Below are positions 22,501 through 33,129 of a stretch of DNA of 64,000 nt, one piece after another (the stretch's first letter is position 1; each line of letters opens with the position of its first letter). Below the pieces are notes generated by a model that saw only the letters and a list, made by a program, of their open reading frames with translations, was not told the DNA's origin and ran no database searches. The translations under genes were made by a program, and so were the position numbers. The DNA is from Aporrectodea caliginosa. Taxonomy: Eukaryota; Annelida; Clitellata; Crassiclitellata; Lumbricidae. Location of the stretch: contig JACEVL010000766.1 in the NCBI GenBank assembly GCA_020284085.1, positions 1 to 64,000 on the forward strand, read 5' to 3'.

Positions 22501-25500
22501 CCTGTCCAGATGTCCTCAAAATGATTCTTATTAGTAAGAGTACATGTCGGATAACTTAGGTTTCAACATGTGCCAGCAAATGATTTCAGTTTTCTTAACA
22601 TTTACTTATTATGTAAGTCTTACTCATGACGCTAATCAATTAAAATTGCCTATGATTGCAAAAATATTCTTATTTTAATTTCGGCCAGGAGATATGTTCT
22701 TGTGATAAATCAGATAATTATGTAATCTATCCAGTGTCCACTTAGGACGTACAGCTTTTCAATAAGAGTTGCTTAAATTAGTCAACTATTTTATCCATCT
22801 TAGGATGTCTGTGCTACAACAAGAGCGCTCGGCCGTCGTTTGAAGAAATTCATCTTGTGTTTATAGACCGACGTAAGAATTCCTTTGTTGTTTAATTTGC
22901 ATCAAAAAATGTCATAATATTATGTTGTCTCTGGAGCGCCTTAACTGAAGACCATAGCAGCAGAAGTCCACGTGTGGGACGTCCTAAAGTTGTATCTATT
23001 GCATTTCCATCTTTTCTTGTTTCATTCAAGGGCCTTTGTTCGCAAGAACTTTCATGGAGGGAGCAATTTGCGGAACTACTCTAATTTTCAATCAGTTTAA
23101 ATTCTCATTTAAATTTGAAGTCATTAGTTGCAATATTATATTAACTGGGTATGGAAAGAGACCCCGGTCGCTTGCTTTATTCTGTTAAACTCATGAAGAG
23201 ATTGAGTTTAATTTTACATCCAACAATTACGTCTGCATCTCTTGCGTATTTATTTCTTTGTAAACTCTATTCTACTGGAAGCTGTTGTAAGGATAAAATA
23301 AATGCAAATAAAAGCCTGAATTTTAATTATTAAATGTGTTTTCTAGAAAACATAGGTCTTCCGATTTTTTTAATGCGAAACGCCAAATAAATTTTTAACC
23401 TATTCTATTGAAAATGTTAGCATGATTTCCTGAAGGTATCAGCTTACGCCACTAGTCTTAGCAATCGATAAGGCCTACACCAGAACGAGAGTCTGAGAAC
23501 TGCTAAATGGCTTGATATAACTACCCCTGAGGAAATCTTAGAAATAGGTAGGAATTTCAGTAAAACTCGCAGTAAAGGGGTTGATGATATAGATCCTTCT
23601 CTAGCCGCACCTCACTTAGTTAGAATTGCCAAACCTTTGGCTGACATTATAAATTGCTCTTTAAGTACTGGAATAGTCCCTGGAGCTATAAAATTGCTAA
23701 AATAGTACCTATATTTAAGAAAGGTGAAAAGGATAATGTCTCCAATTATAAGCCTATTTCTGTTCTTCCGTACTTCTCGAAATTCTACGAAAAACTTATG
23801 TATAATATACTCTCCAGCTATGTAAAAACTATAACATTATATACCCCTCCCAACATGGATTTCAACAGGGGCACTCCACTTATATGGCGTTAGTCAATAT
23901 GCAAGATATGATTACTAGGGCCATTGATAATAACGAATACTCGGTGGGGGTCTTCTTTGATTTAGCAAAGGCCTTTGATACGGTCGATCATGGCATCCTA
24001 CTAAAGAAATTAGAATACTATGGAATCAGAGGTACCCAACTAAACTGGTTTGCAAGTTATCTTGATAAACGTTCTCAAAGGGTCCTCTGCAATGGTGTAT
24101 GGTCAGAACTTAATTGGATTAAATATGGTGTCCCTCAAGGATCCAACCTTGGGCCATTACTATTCCTTCTTTACATTAATGACTTAGCTAAAACTTCGCC
24201 TACCTTGTACTTCATATTATTTGCGTATGATACTAATGTCTTTTACTCCCATGGATCTTGGATGGAGCTGGTGCGCCTTGTGAATGTGGAACTTGCTAAA
24301 ATAAATGAATGGTTTGCGGCGAATAAACTTTCATTGAATCTTGATAAAACCAATTACATCTTATTCAAGTCTCATAGAAAAATACCACCTAGTGAGAATT
24401 TGGGTATAACAATCAAAGATGCTCCTCTTACGCAGGTTGAAACAACTAGATTCCTGGGGGTACATATCGATCAACATCTTACATGGAAAGTGCACATTAA
24501 TGAGATTTCTAATAAGATTGCTAAGAATGTTGGAATTTTGAGTCGTATTGCTTATCTGTTGCCTCAATCTGTTAAGTTAAATCTATATTATGCAACTTAT
24601 CTATCCATATCTTAGCTATTGTAATTTGATTTGGGCAATGACCTATCCCTCTAGGTTGATAAGATTGGTAATTATACAAAAAGGGCTGTTCGATTAATTG
24701 CTGGTGTTCGAAAATGGGCACAATACTGCCCCACTCTTGTTTAGAGAATTGAAAATACTGAAAATCGACCAAATTAGGGATGTTCAAGTTGGGGAGTTTT
24801 TTTTTCGATTGGAGCACGGACTTCTCCCACCGATATTCAAAGATTTCTTGCCCCACGCTTATGATATACACTCTCACTATACTAGAAATGCCTCCACTTT
24901 CCGTTCTGTTAAGGTTCATTCCAACGCTCGGCTCCATACAATCAAGTCTCAGGGCACACAGATATGGAATGCAATCCCTTCCTATATACTCCTGTCTAAT
25001 AATTTGTTCATCTTTAAAAAAAGATTACGTACACACCTTCTTTTATCTGCATAGCATCTTCACATTACCGTGAATGGCACAAAGCCGCATTTAGTTAAGT
25101 TCTTAGTTAAGATTATAATTAAGTTTTTCTTTTCATGCAATGATTTGATTTAATTAGACCCTTACCATTATATCTCTCTTTCTTTCACAGGCCAATAATG
25201 AATTTAGGTTACAGAATACAAAGGCACGGGGACCCTTCTTAAGCGGGATCATATCCCTTCTGGGTTTCCCTTTTGCTACCCTGGTTTCATTTTCTCTTTA
25301 TGTCGTTATCTGATATATATTGTTGTTATGTTTTTTCTGAGTTGCAATTAGATATGTATTTCTGTTATGTTTTTGGGTTGCAATAAATTCATTTGATTTG
25401 ATTTGATTTGATAACAAGACTTGTGAAATATATTATTGACCTGGCATTTAATTTTGGCTAGGGTTGAAATGCAAAGCACAGTATTTCATTTGAAAATGAG

Positions 25501-28500
25501 AATTTATTTGATAGTTGGATAGTTTTAACATTCTCGCCATAAATATTTGTTAACAGCACATCGAGCACATGGTCAAGTATTGAAACAGTGGACAGAAAAG
25601 GAGAAGAACAAATCTTTACAGATATCAGTGAGGCAGAATACATTATTTTTACCTCACTACTTTAGAGAAAACTCTCAGAAATCACCAACAATTATGATCG
25701 ATTTCATTACAAATTGCTACGGAACGACAGATACTGTTAACAGCAAACATACATTATGTATTGGAGATGGACTTTGTGGCATGATCTGAAATGCAAGCCT
25801 AACATTTGGCAGAGTTGATTGCATAGTGAGTATAATAGTGATCGCTTTGCCTGCGGAGCCTCCAATAAGACCAAATGAACAAATGGAAATTTATGTCGTG
25901 CCAACCTGCCAAAGGTGAATTGCATCTTTCTGGTCATTGTTTTGTTCAAAATTCAGCATTTTATAATTTTGCAAAAGTTCAAAGATTGCAAATTGCCTTC
26001 TAATTCTGCATAAACTTAAGCAGGTGTTTGACAGTTGTTTCATAATATATCGTAAAACTGTCACTTACTTTGAAAAGTGAAGTTCTATGTTTTACTCATT
26101 GATTTCTAAATTATTGGCAAAATTAATAGTTAAAATCTGCAAAATCTCCCACGGCTTATTGTAAAACTAAGTACAACTTCATGCTGTTGTAAAAGTTAGA
26201 TGCTATCTCGAAAATAGGCCTAATCTAGAAATTGCCTCACTTCAATTGATGTGTAAAAAAATGTTTTATTGCAGGGTCTATTTATCAAAGATGAAATAAA
26301 ATTGCCTGAAACTGAAGAAAATGTGGAAAGAAAAAAATCGTTTTCTGCGATTTCGCCAAGATTTAGGAGCCATTCACAGATGAGCGACTGTAATCTTCCA
26401 CATTCAAGACAATGTTACGACGCAGCTTTAGCGTACATCGATGAAAGTCAAAATAATTCTCTTCACACTGGTAAGGATTACGTTATCTAAGTTACGCTAA
26501 CGTTAATCAGAAAATGCCATATTTTGCTGAGTTGATGATTTGATGCTACTTAAAGATATTAAGGCGCTTCAAGACCATGATCGCTGGACAAGAATGTGAC
26601 TTGATCTTTTTTGGCACAATCCTCTTAAATGCTGTATAATTAGCGATATACTAGCATTATGGATTTTGCATATCGGGAGTAGTGCTTATTTCCTGGTTTG
26701 GTGCGGAGTGCAGATCAGTTTGGCAAAAGGTCAGGCGATTTGAGTGACGTTGTAGAAAGAGTGTCTGGAAGCAGGAATATTTTAAGAACAAGAAGCAATA
26801 GTCCTGGGAAAGCCTGGTCGCCTGTGATTTAAAAGGTAGGCGAAATCTCTGGAATGAGCTGTTTGCCAATTTGGGCAGATCTTACGGATTGCATGGACCA
26901 TCCTATCCATCAGAAGAATACCTTCGCCACTTAATAAGAAAATTTTAAGAAGTCTGCCGATATACAGAGGGCTCAGCTCCACCAGAGCATTCCACAACTC
27001 TGAGCAATTTTGAACCAATTTGAAAATGTGACATTATCAGCTAGGATCGCTTCAAGAGAAGGAATTTATTGATGAATTGGTGCAATTTCTGGTGCAGATC
27101 TGCTATGCATCTCTAGCTTTGGGATTCCTGCCGGATAAGCATGCTCTTATATGTCCATCAAGCATGGATCCAAATATTATCAACCACTATCAGCCGATCA
27201 GACACCTTACATTCGCATTTTGGGTTTTCCAAACTCTGTAGACTCTCAGATCTTTGTTGTATCAGAAAAATCACATTCATAGTATTCCTGAAAGACTTGT
27301 CTCGAAATAAAACTGAGGAATTAGTTCCTGAGTGTAGACCTAATGTTAAAATAAATAGCATTCTTTATTATTACAAAAACTGCACTACAAATTTAATTAT
27401 TGCTCAGATGTACGACAGTACGAGTAATTATACTTTGAGCGCCTCTGATTAGGTTTCTAGGAAAGAGGAGCTGTAAAAATAAAATAGGCCTACAATCGCA
27501 GTTAAACATGTTCATTCCAACTCGGCATATTATTATACATGTACATCATGATTGACGTGCACCATTAGTTTCATCTATTACAGGTTGTCAGAACTGTGAC
27601 CGCAGTGCGAGTACATCTTACGCTGAAAGTCGGCTCACCTCTAGGCCAGCTCGACGTGAATATCCGTATTCAGGTAATAATAATATTGTACGAATTATTT
27701 TGTGTTTCATCAAAAAATTTCATGTGTGATCTGTGCCTTTATATGAAGACCAGTGTAGCCCAGATGTAAGTGCATATAGGATTTGTTTCAATCAAGGGCC
27801 CATGTTCGCAAGTGCTTGCTCAGAGGTAAGCTAATTTTGGCCTTTGTCCTTAATTTACAAACCACTTTGATTTCTGAGTTTAACGTGGAATCACACGTAC
27901 GATGTAATCGGATACATACTGATGACTTTGTTAATCAAAACAACCATATTTGCTTAAGGCAAAGCTAATTGGGCACGATAACAGAATGGACAGAACACTT
28001 GGCCTGTCACAAGCTTGAGCCTCAAGCAAATTTTTAACTCAATTGCTCAGTGCCGTCGATGTTGGGTCGTATGTTAGTATGTGCACTTCTGAACTTTGGA
28101 AGGAGGGTAATTTCAAATACAGTTGTATTGGTTTGTATTAAGAAATACTGGAAGACGACGGGCCTGTGATCAATAGCCATCTGTAAATGGATTCATAATA
28201 CTTTTAATAAGCAGGTTCTTCCATTTCGGTATTTCTTGTTAGGAAACACAAGGCGTCATATGGATCAAGTAATAGGCCTATTAGTTAACATTATGCCTAA
28301 GGAGCAAGATTTATGTCGAGACATTCAAAAGATTCTCATGAGAATAAGGAAATCCCTAAATAGTTAAGTTTTCGGAAATATGCAACTAGGTATAAGTTGG
28401 CTCTTCGATCTTGGTTCACATTTTTTACTAGTTGCGATACTCAGTTTTATTATCTACACCAAGGGCACCATTAATTATATAGGTCATACTTGCATTGCTC

Positions 28501-29882
28501 GGGAAATTTCTTTGCGGTATTCATTCAAGATATGTCTAAAAATTATAACGGGATATAGAATTAGTTACTGAGAGTAGATCTTAATTTTTTATAATCAACA
28601 GCATTCTTTATGATGGAAACGTTGCATTTGAGATTTTTATTAAGTAAGCAAGGTAATGAGTGAGTAAGGAAAGCGTGTAAGTAAATAATATTTTGGCGTA
28701 AGATAAACACCCACACTTTACACCAGGAAAACAACCAAGTGCAGTGAAATAAGTAAACGATGCAATATTACGAACAGTTAAAATAATAACTATATTGGTT
28801 CTATAGTTCTGAGACAGCATTTAACAGTGGACATAACTTATAAGTCCTACGGTTGAAAAGAAAAATTGACAAGCCGTTTGTAAATAGATTCATAGTAATT
28901 TTAATAGTCGTTAAATTGGCGCTATGGAAATTGATGTATAAAATGCAATGTCAATTATAATGATTTTGTTTCATATCAGCGAGTTATACATCTGCCCATG
29001 ATACAGATGAATTCAGCATTGAAGCGGTTTGCGTTGTCATGAAACGTGCACGCATAGACCGATATCAAAACCTTGGTGAGTATAATGAGGCTGAAGTTAA
29101 TACATTTTATCTGAAAAATGACATACGCTGTGCTCCAAGCGCCTTAGATGAAGACCATTGCAGTGTGCTGCGGCTTATTGTCACCGTTTAGATAGAAACG
29201 TAATTTTTTTATATTTCAACACTGCAATTCCAAGCATCACATACCTTTTATATTCTCATTTAATTTCTTCAATCGCACTGTTGTAATGCATCAACTGACG
29301 GCCATTGCTTCGAGTGAAATTGTAATCAAAGTCATAATTCATCACAGTAGCCAAATCGAAATCCTATTACCCAGAAACCAGAAATTATAGCTAAGGAGGG
29401 TAAACCAACCGAAATAGATGCATTGTAAGTTTGGTTCTAAATGATGAACTGACAAACGCACAGAACTGGACATTGAATTCCAAATTAGACCAGTCACCGA
29501 GAACCAAACACAATTTTGATACGAGGCGCAGCAAGAAACCATGATTTCCGTGAATCGATTGATGACCAATCAATATTGATAAGTTTGGGGGAATGAAGAC
29601 TGATTTTTTTACTATCATAGCATATTATTTTGTCTGGTCAGAACGAGTGTGCTTGAACTTTAATTTATGTGATTTGATTCACTGAGTTCATCCTGTGAAT
29701 GACATAAATTTTTCTCCGCATCCTATTAGTCATTAATTAATACCATAGCCTGCCTGTGTTTATTACTAGCTCTAGCGTTCATTGATGATGATGTCCATGA
29801 GAAAGACAGTGACGAAAAAGAAAATAAACCTTCCACACCGAAGACAAAGAAAAGAAGTGTTTCAGACCGACACGGAAAATAA
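19136..29882 (+). CDS. MLK/DLK-like protein kinase, 9-exon gene with DFD variant
   Basis: Exons 19136-19586, 20008-20188, 22385-22533, 22804-22872, 25557-25627, 26275-26470, 27584-27673, 28980-29075 and 29776-29882 join into 469 codons plus a stop. Every intron is GT-AG and every phase fits. The kinase domain spans about residues 20-283: P-loop GKGGFGEVY (29-37), lysine in CAIKK (50), HRDLKSPN (143-150), TYAWMAPEV (189-197), DVWSYGVVLWEMLT and RPSF (270-273). This pattern is known from TKL-group mixed-lineage and dual-leucine-zipper kinases, which are MAP3Ks. The metal-binding DFG reads DFD (171-173), and I see no clear helix-C glutamate, so activity is uncertain. The C-terminal 185 residues are low-complexity with a basic KPSTPKTKKRS end; no leucine zipper, SH3 or SAM domain is visible. 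An in-frame TAA lies 9 bases upstream of the ATG. Exon 5 is the least certain. Confidence 0.85.
20008..20188 (+). CDS. Kinase gene exon 2
   Basis: Acceptor TTGGTTTTAG|TC, donor GGAG|GTGAGT. Encodes IVLMESDAASDPYGKTLK, the DFD segment and the activation loop to DVW. The codon split with exon 1 (A|TC, Ile) and the continuation HRDLKSPN-IVLM fit other MLK-type kinases. Confidence 0.9.
20318..21010. mobile_element. MITE with long (about 200 bp) inverted repeats, in intron 2
   Basis: The left arm (20318-20525) and right arm (20810-21010) are imperfect inverted repeats. Shared blocks include ATTGATACAAAAG, TTGGCATGCT(C/T)ATTAACA, TCAGGATGGCGTCC and TCTAAAATTGTCT. The centre is unrelated. Long arms with no coding capacity suit a foldback/MITE element. 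No clear target duplication was found. Confidence 0.75.
21348..21392 (+). repeat. Solo LINE/SINE hairpin tail in intron 2
   Basis: GGAGCGCC ... GGCGCTATATAAAT, the 3' tail shared by LINE-L and family A SINEs, with the stem intact and a shortened loop. No body precedes it. Confidence 0.6.
22385..22533 (+). CDS. Kinase gene exon 3
   Basis: Acceptor TTTTGCATTTCAG|CT, donor ATTA|GTAAGA. Encodes (S)YGVVLWEMLTRKIPHKGL to MILI, the C-lobe helices F to H. The split serine codon AG|C joins it to exon 2. Confidence 0.92.
22804..22872 (+). CDS. Kinase gene exon 4
   Basis: A 69-base exon with acceptor TTATCCATCTTAG|GA and donor CGAC|GTAAGA. Encodes CLCYNKSARPSFEEIHLVF, the conserved arginine-containing end of the kinase domain. 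It is too short to stand out as an open frame and is called from phase and homology. Confidence 0.88.
23470..25412 (+). mobile_element. LINE-J: degenerate reverse transcriptase in intron 4
   Basis: Sense-oriented LINE inside the kinase gene. Reading in order: WLDITTPEEI, then KIVPIFKKGEKDNVSNYKP (23700), FDLAKAFDTVDHGILLKKL (about 23955-24010), GVPQGSNLGPLLFLLYIND (24127-24182), the catalytic motif, WFAANKLSLNLDKTN, and a C-terminal region (HYTRNASTFRSVK, IWNAIPSYI). Frames change near 23690, 23885, 24605 and 24690. The catalytic box reads FAYDT where FADDT is expected, so one catalytic aspartate is lost. The 3' end is CAATAAATTCATTTGATTTG with a (TTTGA)n tail. The family is jockey-superfamily-like (inference). 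Confidence 0.88.
25557..25627 (+). CDS. Kinase gene exon 5 (tentative)
   Basis: Acceptor TTTGTTAACAG|CA, donor ATATCA|GTGAGG. Encodes HRAHGQVLKQWTEKEKNKS, a charged linker. It fits the phases of exons 4 and 6. The donor's last exon base is A, and the frame stays open beyond it to 25789, so the 3' boundary is the weakest in the model. Confidence 0.6.
26275..26470 (+). CDS. Kinase gene exon 6
   Basis: Acceptor TTTTATTGCAG|GG, donor ACTG|GTAAGG. Encodes GLFIKDEIKLPETEENVER and a serine-rich stretch. No known domain. Confidence 0.75.
27584..27673 (+). CDS. Kinase gene exon 7
   Basis: Acceptor CATCTATTACAG|GT, donor TCAG|GTAATA. Encodes GCQNCDRSASTSYAESR and on to YPYS. The 90-base length and phases fit both neighbours. 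Confidence 0.7.
28980..29075 (+). CDS. Kinase gene exon 8
   Basis: Acceptor TTTCATATCAG|CG, donor CTTG|GTGAGT. Encodes SYTSAHDTDEFSIEAV and VVMKRARIDRYQNL. No known domain. Confidence 0.7.
29776..29882 (+). CDS. Kinase gene exon 9 and stop
   Basis: Acceptor TACTAGCTCTAG|CG. Encodes an acidic then basic tail (FIDDDVHEKDSDEKENK, KTKKRSVSDRHGK) and ends TAA at 29880-29882. The stop overlaps an AATAAA hexamer, too close to serve as the main poly(A) signal unless the 3' UTR is very short. Confidence 0.65.
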
Positions 29883-30270
29883 AGAATCCATTCGAAACCT
29901 GAAATTGTCTCATCTGAAAGTCAACGCTGGCAAACGGGACAGTAATCATGAAATCAAAATAATTCACAATAATGAGTCAGTGCGCTATAGCCTATATATC
30001 AGGAAACAAGGAAACGAGAGAAAATTCTAGTGAGGCGAAAGAGCGGACGAACGAGCATTGCTGAAACAGTCCGCAATAGATTAATTGTCAAAGAAAGATG
30101 TAAAAATGTCATATTTTGATGCTTACTTAACTTTATTCACCATTAGCAACCATGATTAGACATTCAGGTAGACAAAATGTGTACATTGTACACGTCCGTT
30201 ACATTTACGTTTAATCTCACTCGGTTTTTGATCTCACTCGACTTTGAATCTCATTCGATTTTGGATCTCT
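29883..30270 (+). other. 3' flank of the kinase gene
   Basis: Probable 3' UTR and flank. No clear poly(A) signal beyond the AATAAA overlapping the stop codon. Near 30205-30265 the sequence repeats 'atctcactcgattttg' about three times. Confidence 0.4.
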
Positions 30271-30279
30271 ATTTTTCTA

Positions 30280-30620
30280 TGACTTTCGACACGGCAAAGC
30301 ATAATAGCTTTGCTGAGCAGCTGGCCTACCTGCCAATTCCGGACTTGTGGTGTAATTCCAATATAATTGGGTAATTGCATTACTGTATTGTCGAGTGCAT
30401 TGCACCAAGTTCTGTGGTATTATCTCTTCTTACAAGAGTATCAATGCTACTTTTGCGCAAGGGTCTGGACTCGGTCATCCTAACTTTCTGATTACTATTT
30501 CTGGTTAAAGGCTCTACATGTCCGCAACCGACTATTTAAGTATGCTGATGACTGTTATTTGGTGAAACCGAACTTGCTCATTATTGCAAAAGCTGCAACT
30601 TCCATTTACATGCTAGTACC
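30280..30620 (+). mobile_element. Decayed LINE reverse transcriptase fragment
   Basis: Broken frames contain MTFDTAKHNSFAEQLAYLP, INATFAQGSGLGHPNFLI and a remnant of NRLFKYADD. The same motifs in the same spacing occur in LINE-Z at 46815-47697 (SIVQGSGLGPANFITAIS, NRLIKYADDTYLL). Both YADD and QGSGLG motifs fall in different frames, so the copy is old. Confidence 0.65.
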
Positions 30621-30684
30621 GTAAGCATAGGCCTATACCCAAATCCAAACCCGTATAGCAGTTCATAAATAAAATGTTATCATA

Positions 30685-30955
30685 AAACTAGAAGTTGGAT
30701 GACCGATGAAAAGATGGTATTTATGCTGAATTGTTGCAGTAACATTAGAAGTTGGATAAGTATATTTATAGCAGAAACGGAAGCTGGATGAGCGATGAAA
30801 AAATGATTTTGATTCTAAATTACTGCAGTAAAACTAGAAGTTGGATGAGCGATAATTTTTTTAGTAGAAGTAGAAGTTGGAGAGAGATGAAAATATGTCG
30901 TAGGCCTAGTAGAAGAAGAAGTTGGATGAGCGATGAAAATATGCCTAAAATATGT
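30685..30955 (+). repeat. Minisatellite, about 45-bp period, GAAGTTGGATGAGCGATG core
   Basis: Five to six diverged units share TAGAAGTTGGATGAGCGATG followed by an A/T-rich spacer. It gives a repeated RSWMSDE reading frame (30752-31105) that I do not consider a gene. Confidence 0.75.
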
Positions 30956-31364
30956 CCTAAATATTTACAAACGGCTGTACCGGTAGGGATTTGGGTAAAT
31001 GCCTACGGCCTCGTCCTCACAACCGTGAAATTACACGCTCCAACCCCCTCTCTAGAAAGGGATTCATTACTAGGATGCTTTTTACTTAGTAACATTACGT
31101 CGTAATATTACTATGCAATACATTATTATTACTATGCATTATTATTACTTCTGTGTTTTATTTTATTTTGTCCCATTGTGCGTTTGCTAGTGCAGTAATA
31201 ACTTACTTACTTGCATGTGCATGTAATTCATGATTCTGCTAACTTCAAAGTCGCTCAGTTAGCAGCGTATGCGGTGATTACACTAATCGTCAGTTTCATT
31301 CCATATGGCTATTTCTAGAAAGCTATGTTCTCTGATGACAATTAGGCCTACATGTAAATGCATT

Positions 31365-31530
31365 TGCCAAATGTATTTTGAAAATACAAAATATACTTTT
31401 CAAAAGTATTTTGAAAATACTTTTACATGTACAAAATACTTTTCAAAAGTATTTTGAAATACAAAATAAAAATAATAGTATTTTGAAAATACTTTTGAGA
31501 ATAGTTTTTTCAAAATGCTTTTGAGAGATC
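31365..31530. repeat. Tandem palindromic AGTATTTTGAAAATAC array
   Basis: The core AGTATTTTGAAAATAC and its variant CTTTTCAAAAGTATTTTG recur about six times. Each is close to self-complementary, so either strand can fold. The origin is unclear; terminal repeats of an A/T-rich transposon are possible. Confidence 0.75.
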
Positions 31531-31684
31531 AACTTTTTGTACTTTTATCGCTGCTCGCTAGTGTGTACGTTGACATTGTATTAGTGCACATGTATTTGAC
31601 AGTGATCTATTATAGTTTCTTAGGACATGCACCATTGATAAATTGTAATTGTAATTAACATTGTTTTAACAACTTCATTTTTTT

Positions 31685-32035
31685 GCTGGCCCAGCTGTAT
31701 GCAGATGACGTTCAGGCCTACCGTGCTATTATCAACTGAGCCAACTATCGCTCGATCGCTAAGTCCTACCGCTACTGCTACTTTGTCCAGTCTTCTGTTA
31801 CCATCAAACTTGACTACTGCTGCTGTCTTTATGCTGGCCTCCCGGCTGGTCGACTGGGCTGTGCCTTTTGCTCGCACCTCGACCTGGAATGGCCTCCCTC
31901 TGGCACTCCGCTCCCTTCCTAGAAACCCTTCTCAGGCATTCCTCTCTCAACTATTTGGCCTCGCTGGGTTCGGAGCGCCTTTGAGTTGTTCCCTTGAAGA
32001 GGCACTATACAAATTCAAGTAATGAATTAATGTAT
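31685..32035 (+). mobile_element. LINE-L copy with internal deletions
   Basis: Starts LYADDVQAY at the same place as LINE-L at 17190, then jumps to LDYCCCLYAGLPAGRLG, then to TSTWNGLPLALRSLPRNPSQ. It ends with GTTCGGAGCGCCTTTGAGTTG ... GAGGCACTATACAAATT. At least two internal deletions have removed most of the middle compared with 17190-18135. The tail stem is partly eroded. Confidence 0.8.
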
Positions 32036-32910
32036 GAACATGATACGATCTTTATGTAGGGCCTAGCAGTTAACCTTGGCCTCAACTTTTAACAACATAA
32101 CAGGCATGTATCAGGTCAGAGCGTAACGCTTATCAATAGTCGTAAACCAGCGTAAGCAACTGACCCTGGAGTGTTATAGGTCGTTGAATGTAACAGAAGT
32201 ACGGTAAGCAGAGTCCCTGATTAAAAGAACACTTGCAGATATGAAGGATGGTTATTCCATGTGTTCGGCACAACCACCGAAAAAGCGCGACGTTGCGTCT
32301 TTAAAGTGCACGCAAAGGGAACGTGTTTGGTTTGGGGGAGTTGATATCATCTGTCGTCCTTTTCATGTCCCTACCATCTATGAAGTGACCACTTTAAAAT
32401 ATAGGTTTGATTGTTAATAAACTGCAACATCGTTTAGACTCTTAATTAACGGATACCCAAATGTCAGGGTATCCATCAGAAGGGTGGCAACAGGGCCGTC
32501 AATGCGCATACCTGAAACCATCAAAAGAAGCATAATGGTTATTATTGGGCAGATTGCTGTATAGGTCATTGGCTCAGGGCTTTAACAATGCACAACTGAG
32601 TGTCGTCTGTGAAGACAAGTGCATAAAATTATTATTATCATTAGGGACTAAGCATTTATGAAGCATCACTATCAACGACCAAGCATCAAGGGACATTAGG
32701 GCAGAAATTCTTCAGTGCAAGAGTTGTAGATTTGTGGAATAGTTTGGATGATAGTACTGTCTCAGTGGACACTATCACAGCTTTTAAGAAGAAGCTAGGA
32801 AAATTGGGCTATTAATCATGTTCCAGGTTAATTGCAGTGGTTTTAACACAGACTAAACGTCTTCTCAACCACTTAAAACCCTTGTCATGCTATGTTATGT
32901 AGGCCTAATC
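32036..32910. other. No gene recognised
   Basis: Unique-looking sequence. A stretch at about 32690-32815 (frame with FFSARVVDLWNSLDDSTVS, then ITAFKKKLGKLGY) resembles the C-terminal 'F-x-x-R-x-x-x-x-W-N-x-L' end of a LINE ORF2, but only about 40 residues are readable. Confidence 0.4.
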
Positions 32911-32914
32911 GATG

Positions 32915-33060
32915 GTTCTGAGCAATTTTGAGCAAAGGACTTGCTCAATGTAGGCTACCTACTCAGAAACTGTCCGAGGGAAGGCTTGAACTCGTGCTGT
33001 CCGGGTTATAAGAAGGCAAGCACTCTAACCAGTCGGCTACGGTCCACCATGTCGTACGAA
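32915..33060 (-). mobile_element. tRNA-derived SINE, family C
   Basis: Minus strand: A box TAGCCGACTGG (33039-33029), B box GAGTTCAAGCC (32993-32983), then a central block TTGAGCAAGTCCTTTGCTC and AATTGCTCAGAACC. That block resembles the central domain of family A (GGGCAAGTCCTTCACTCGC, AATTGCTCATGCGC). It ends near a TAGGCCTA. Confidence 0.7.
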
Positions 33061-33129
33061 GTGCATACAACAGACTCGCTTTGTGAGGCCATTTAGATGG
33101 TTATTTCATTATCCAGTGATGGGTAGTCG

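Noticed and set aside
25557..25789. Kinase exon 5 extended to the stop at 25789, giving a short protein
   Set aside because: Possible as an alternative end, but exons 6-9 continue in phase with good splice sites, so the longer model is preferred.
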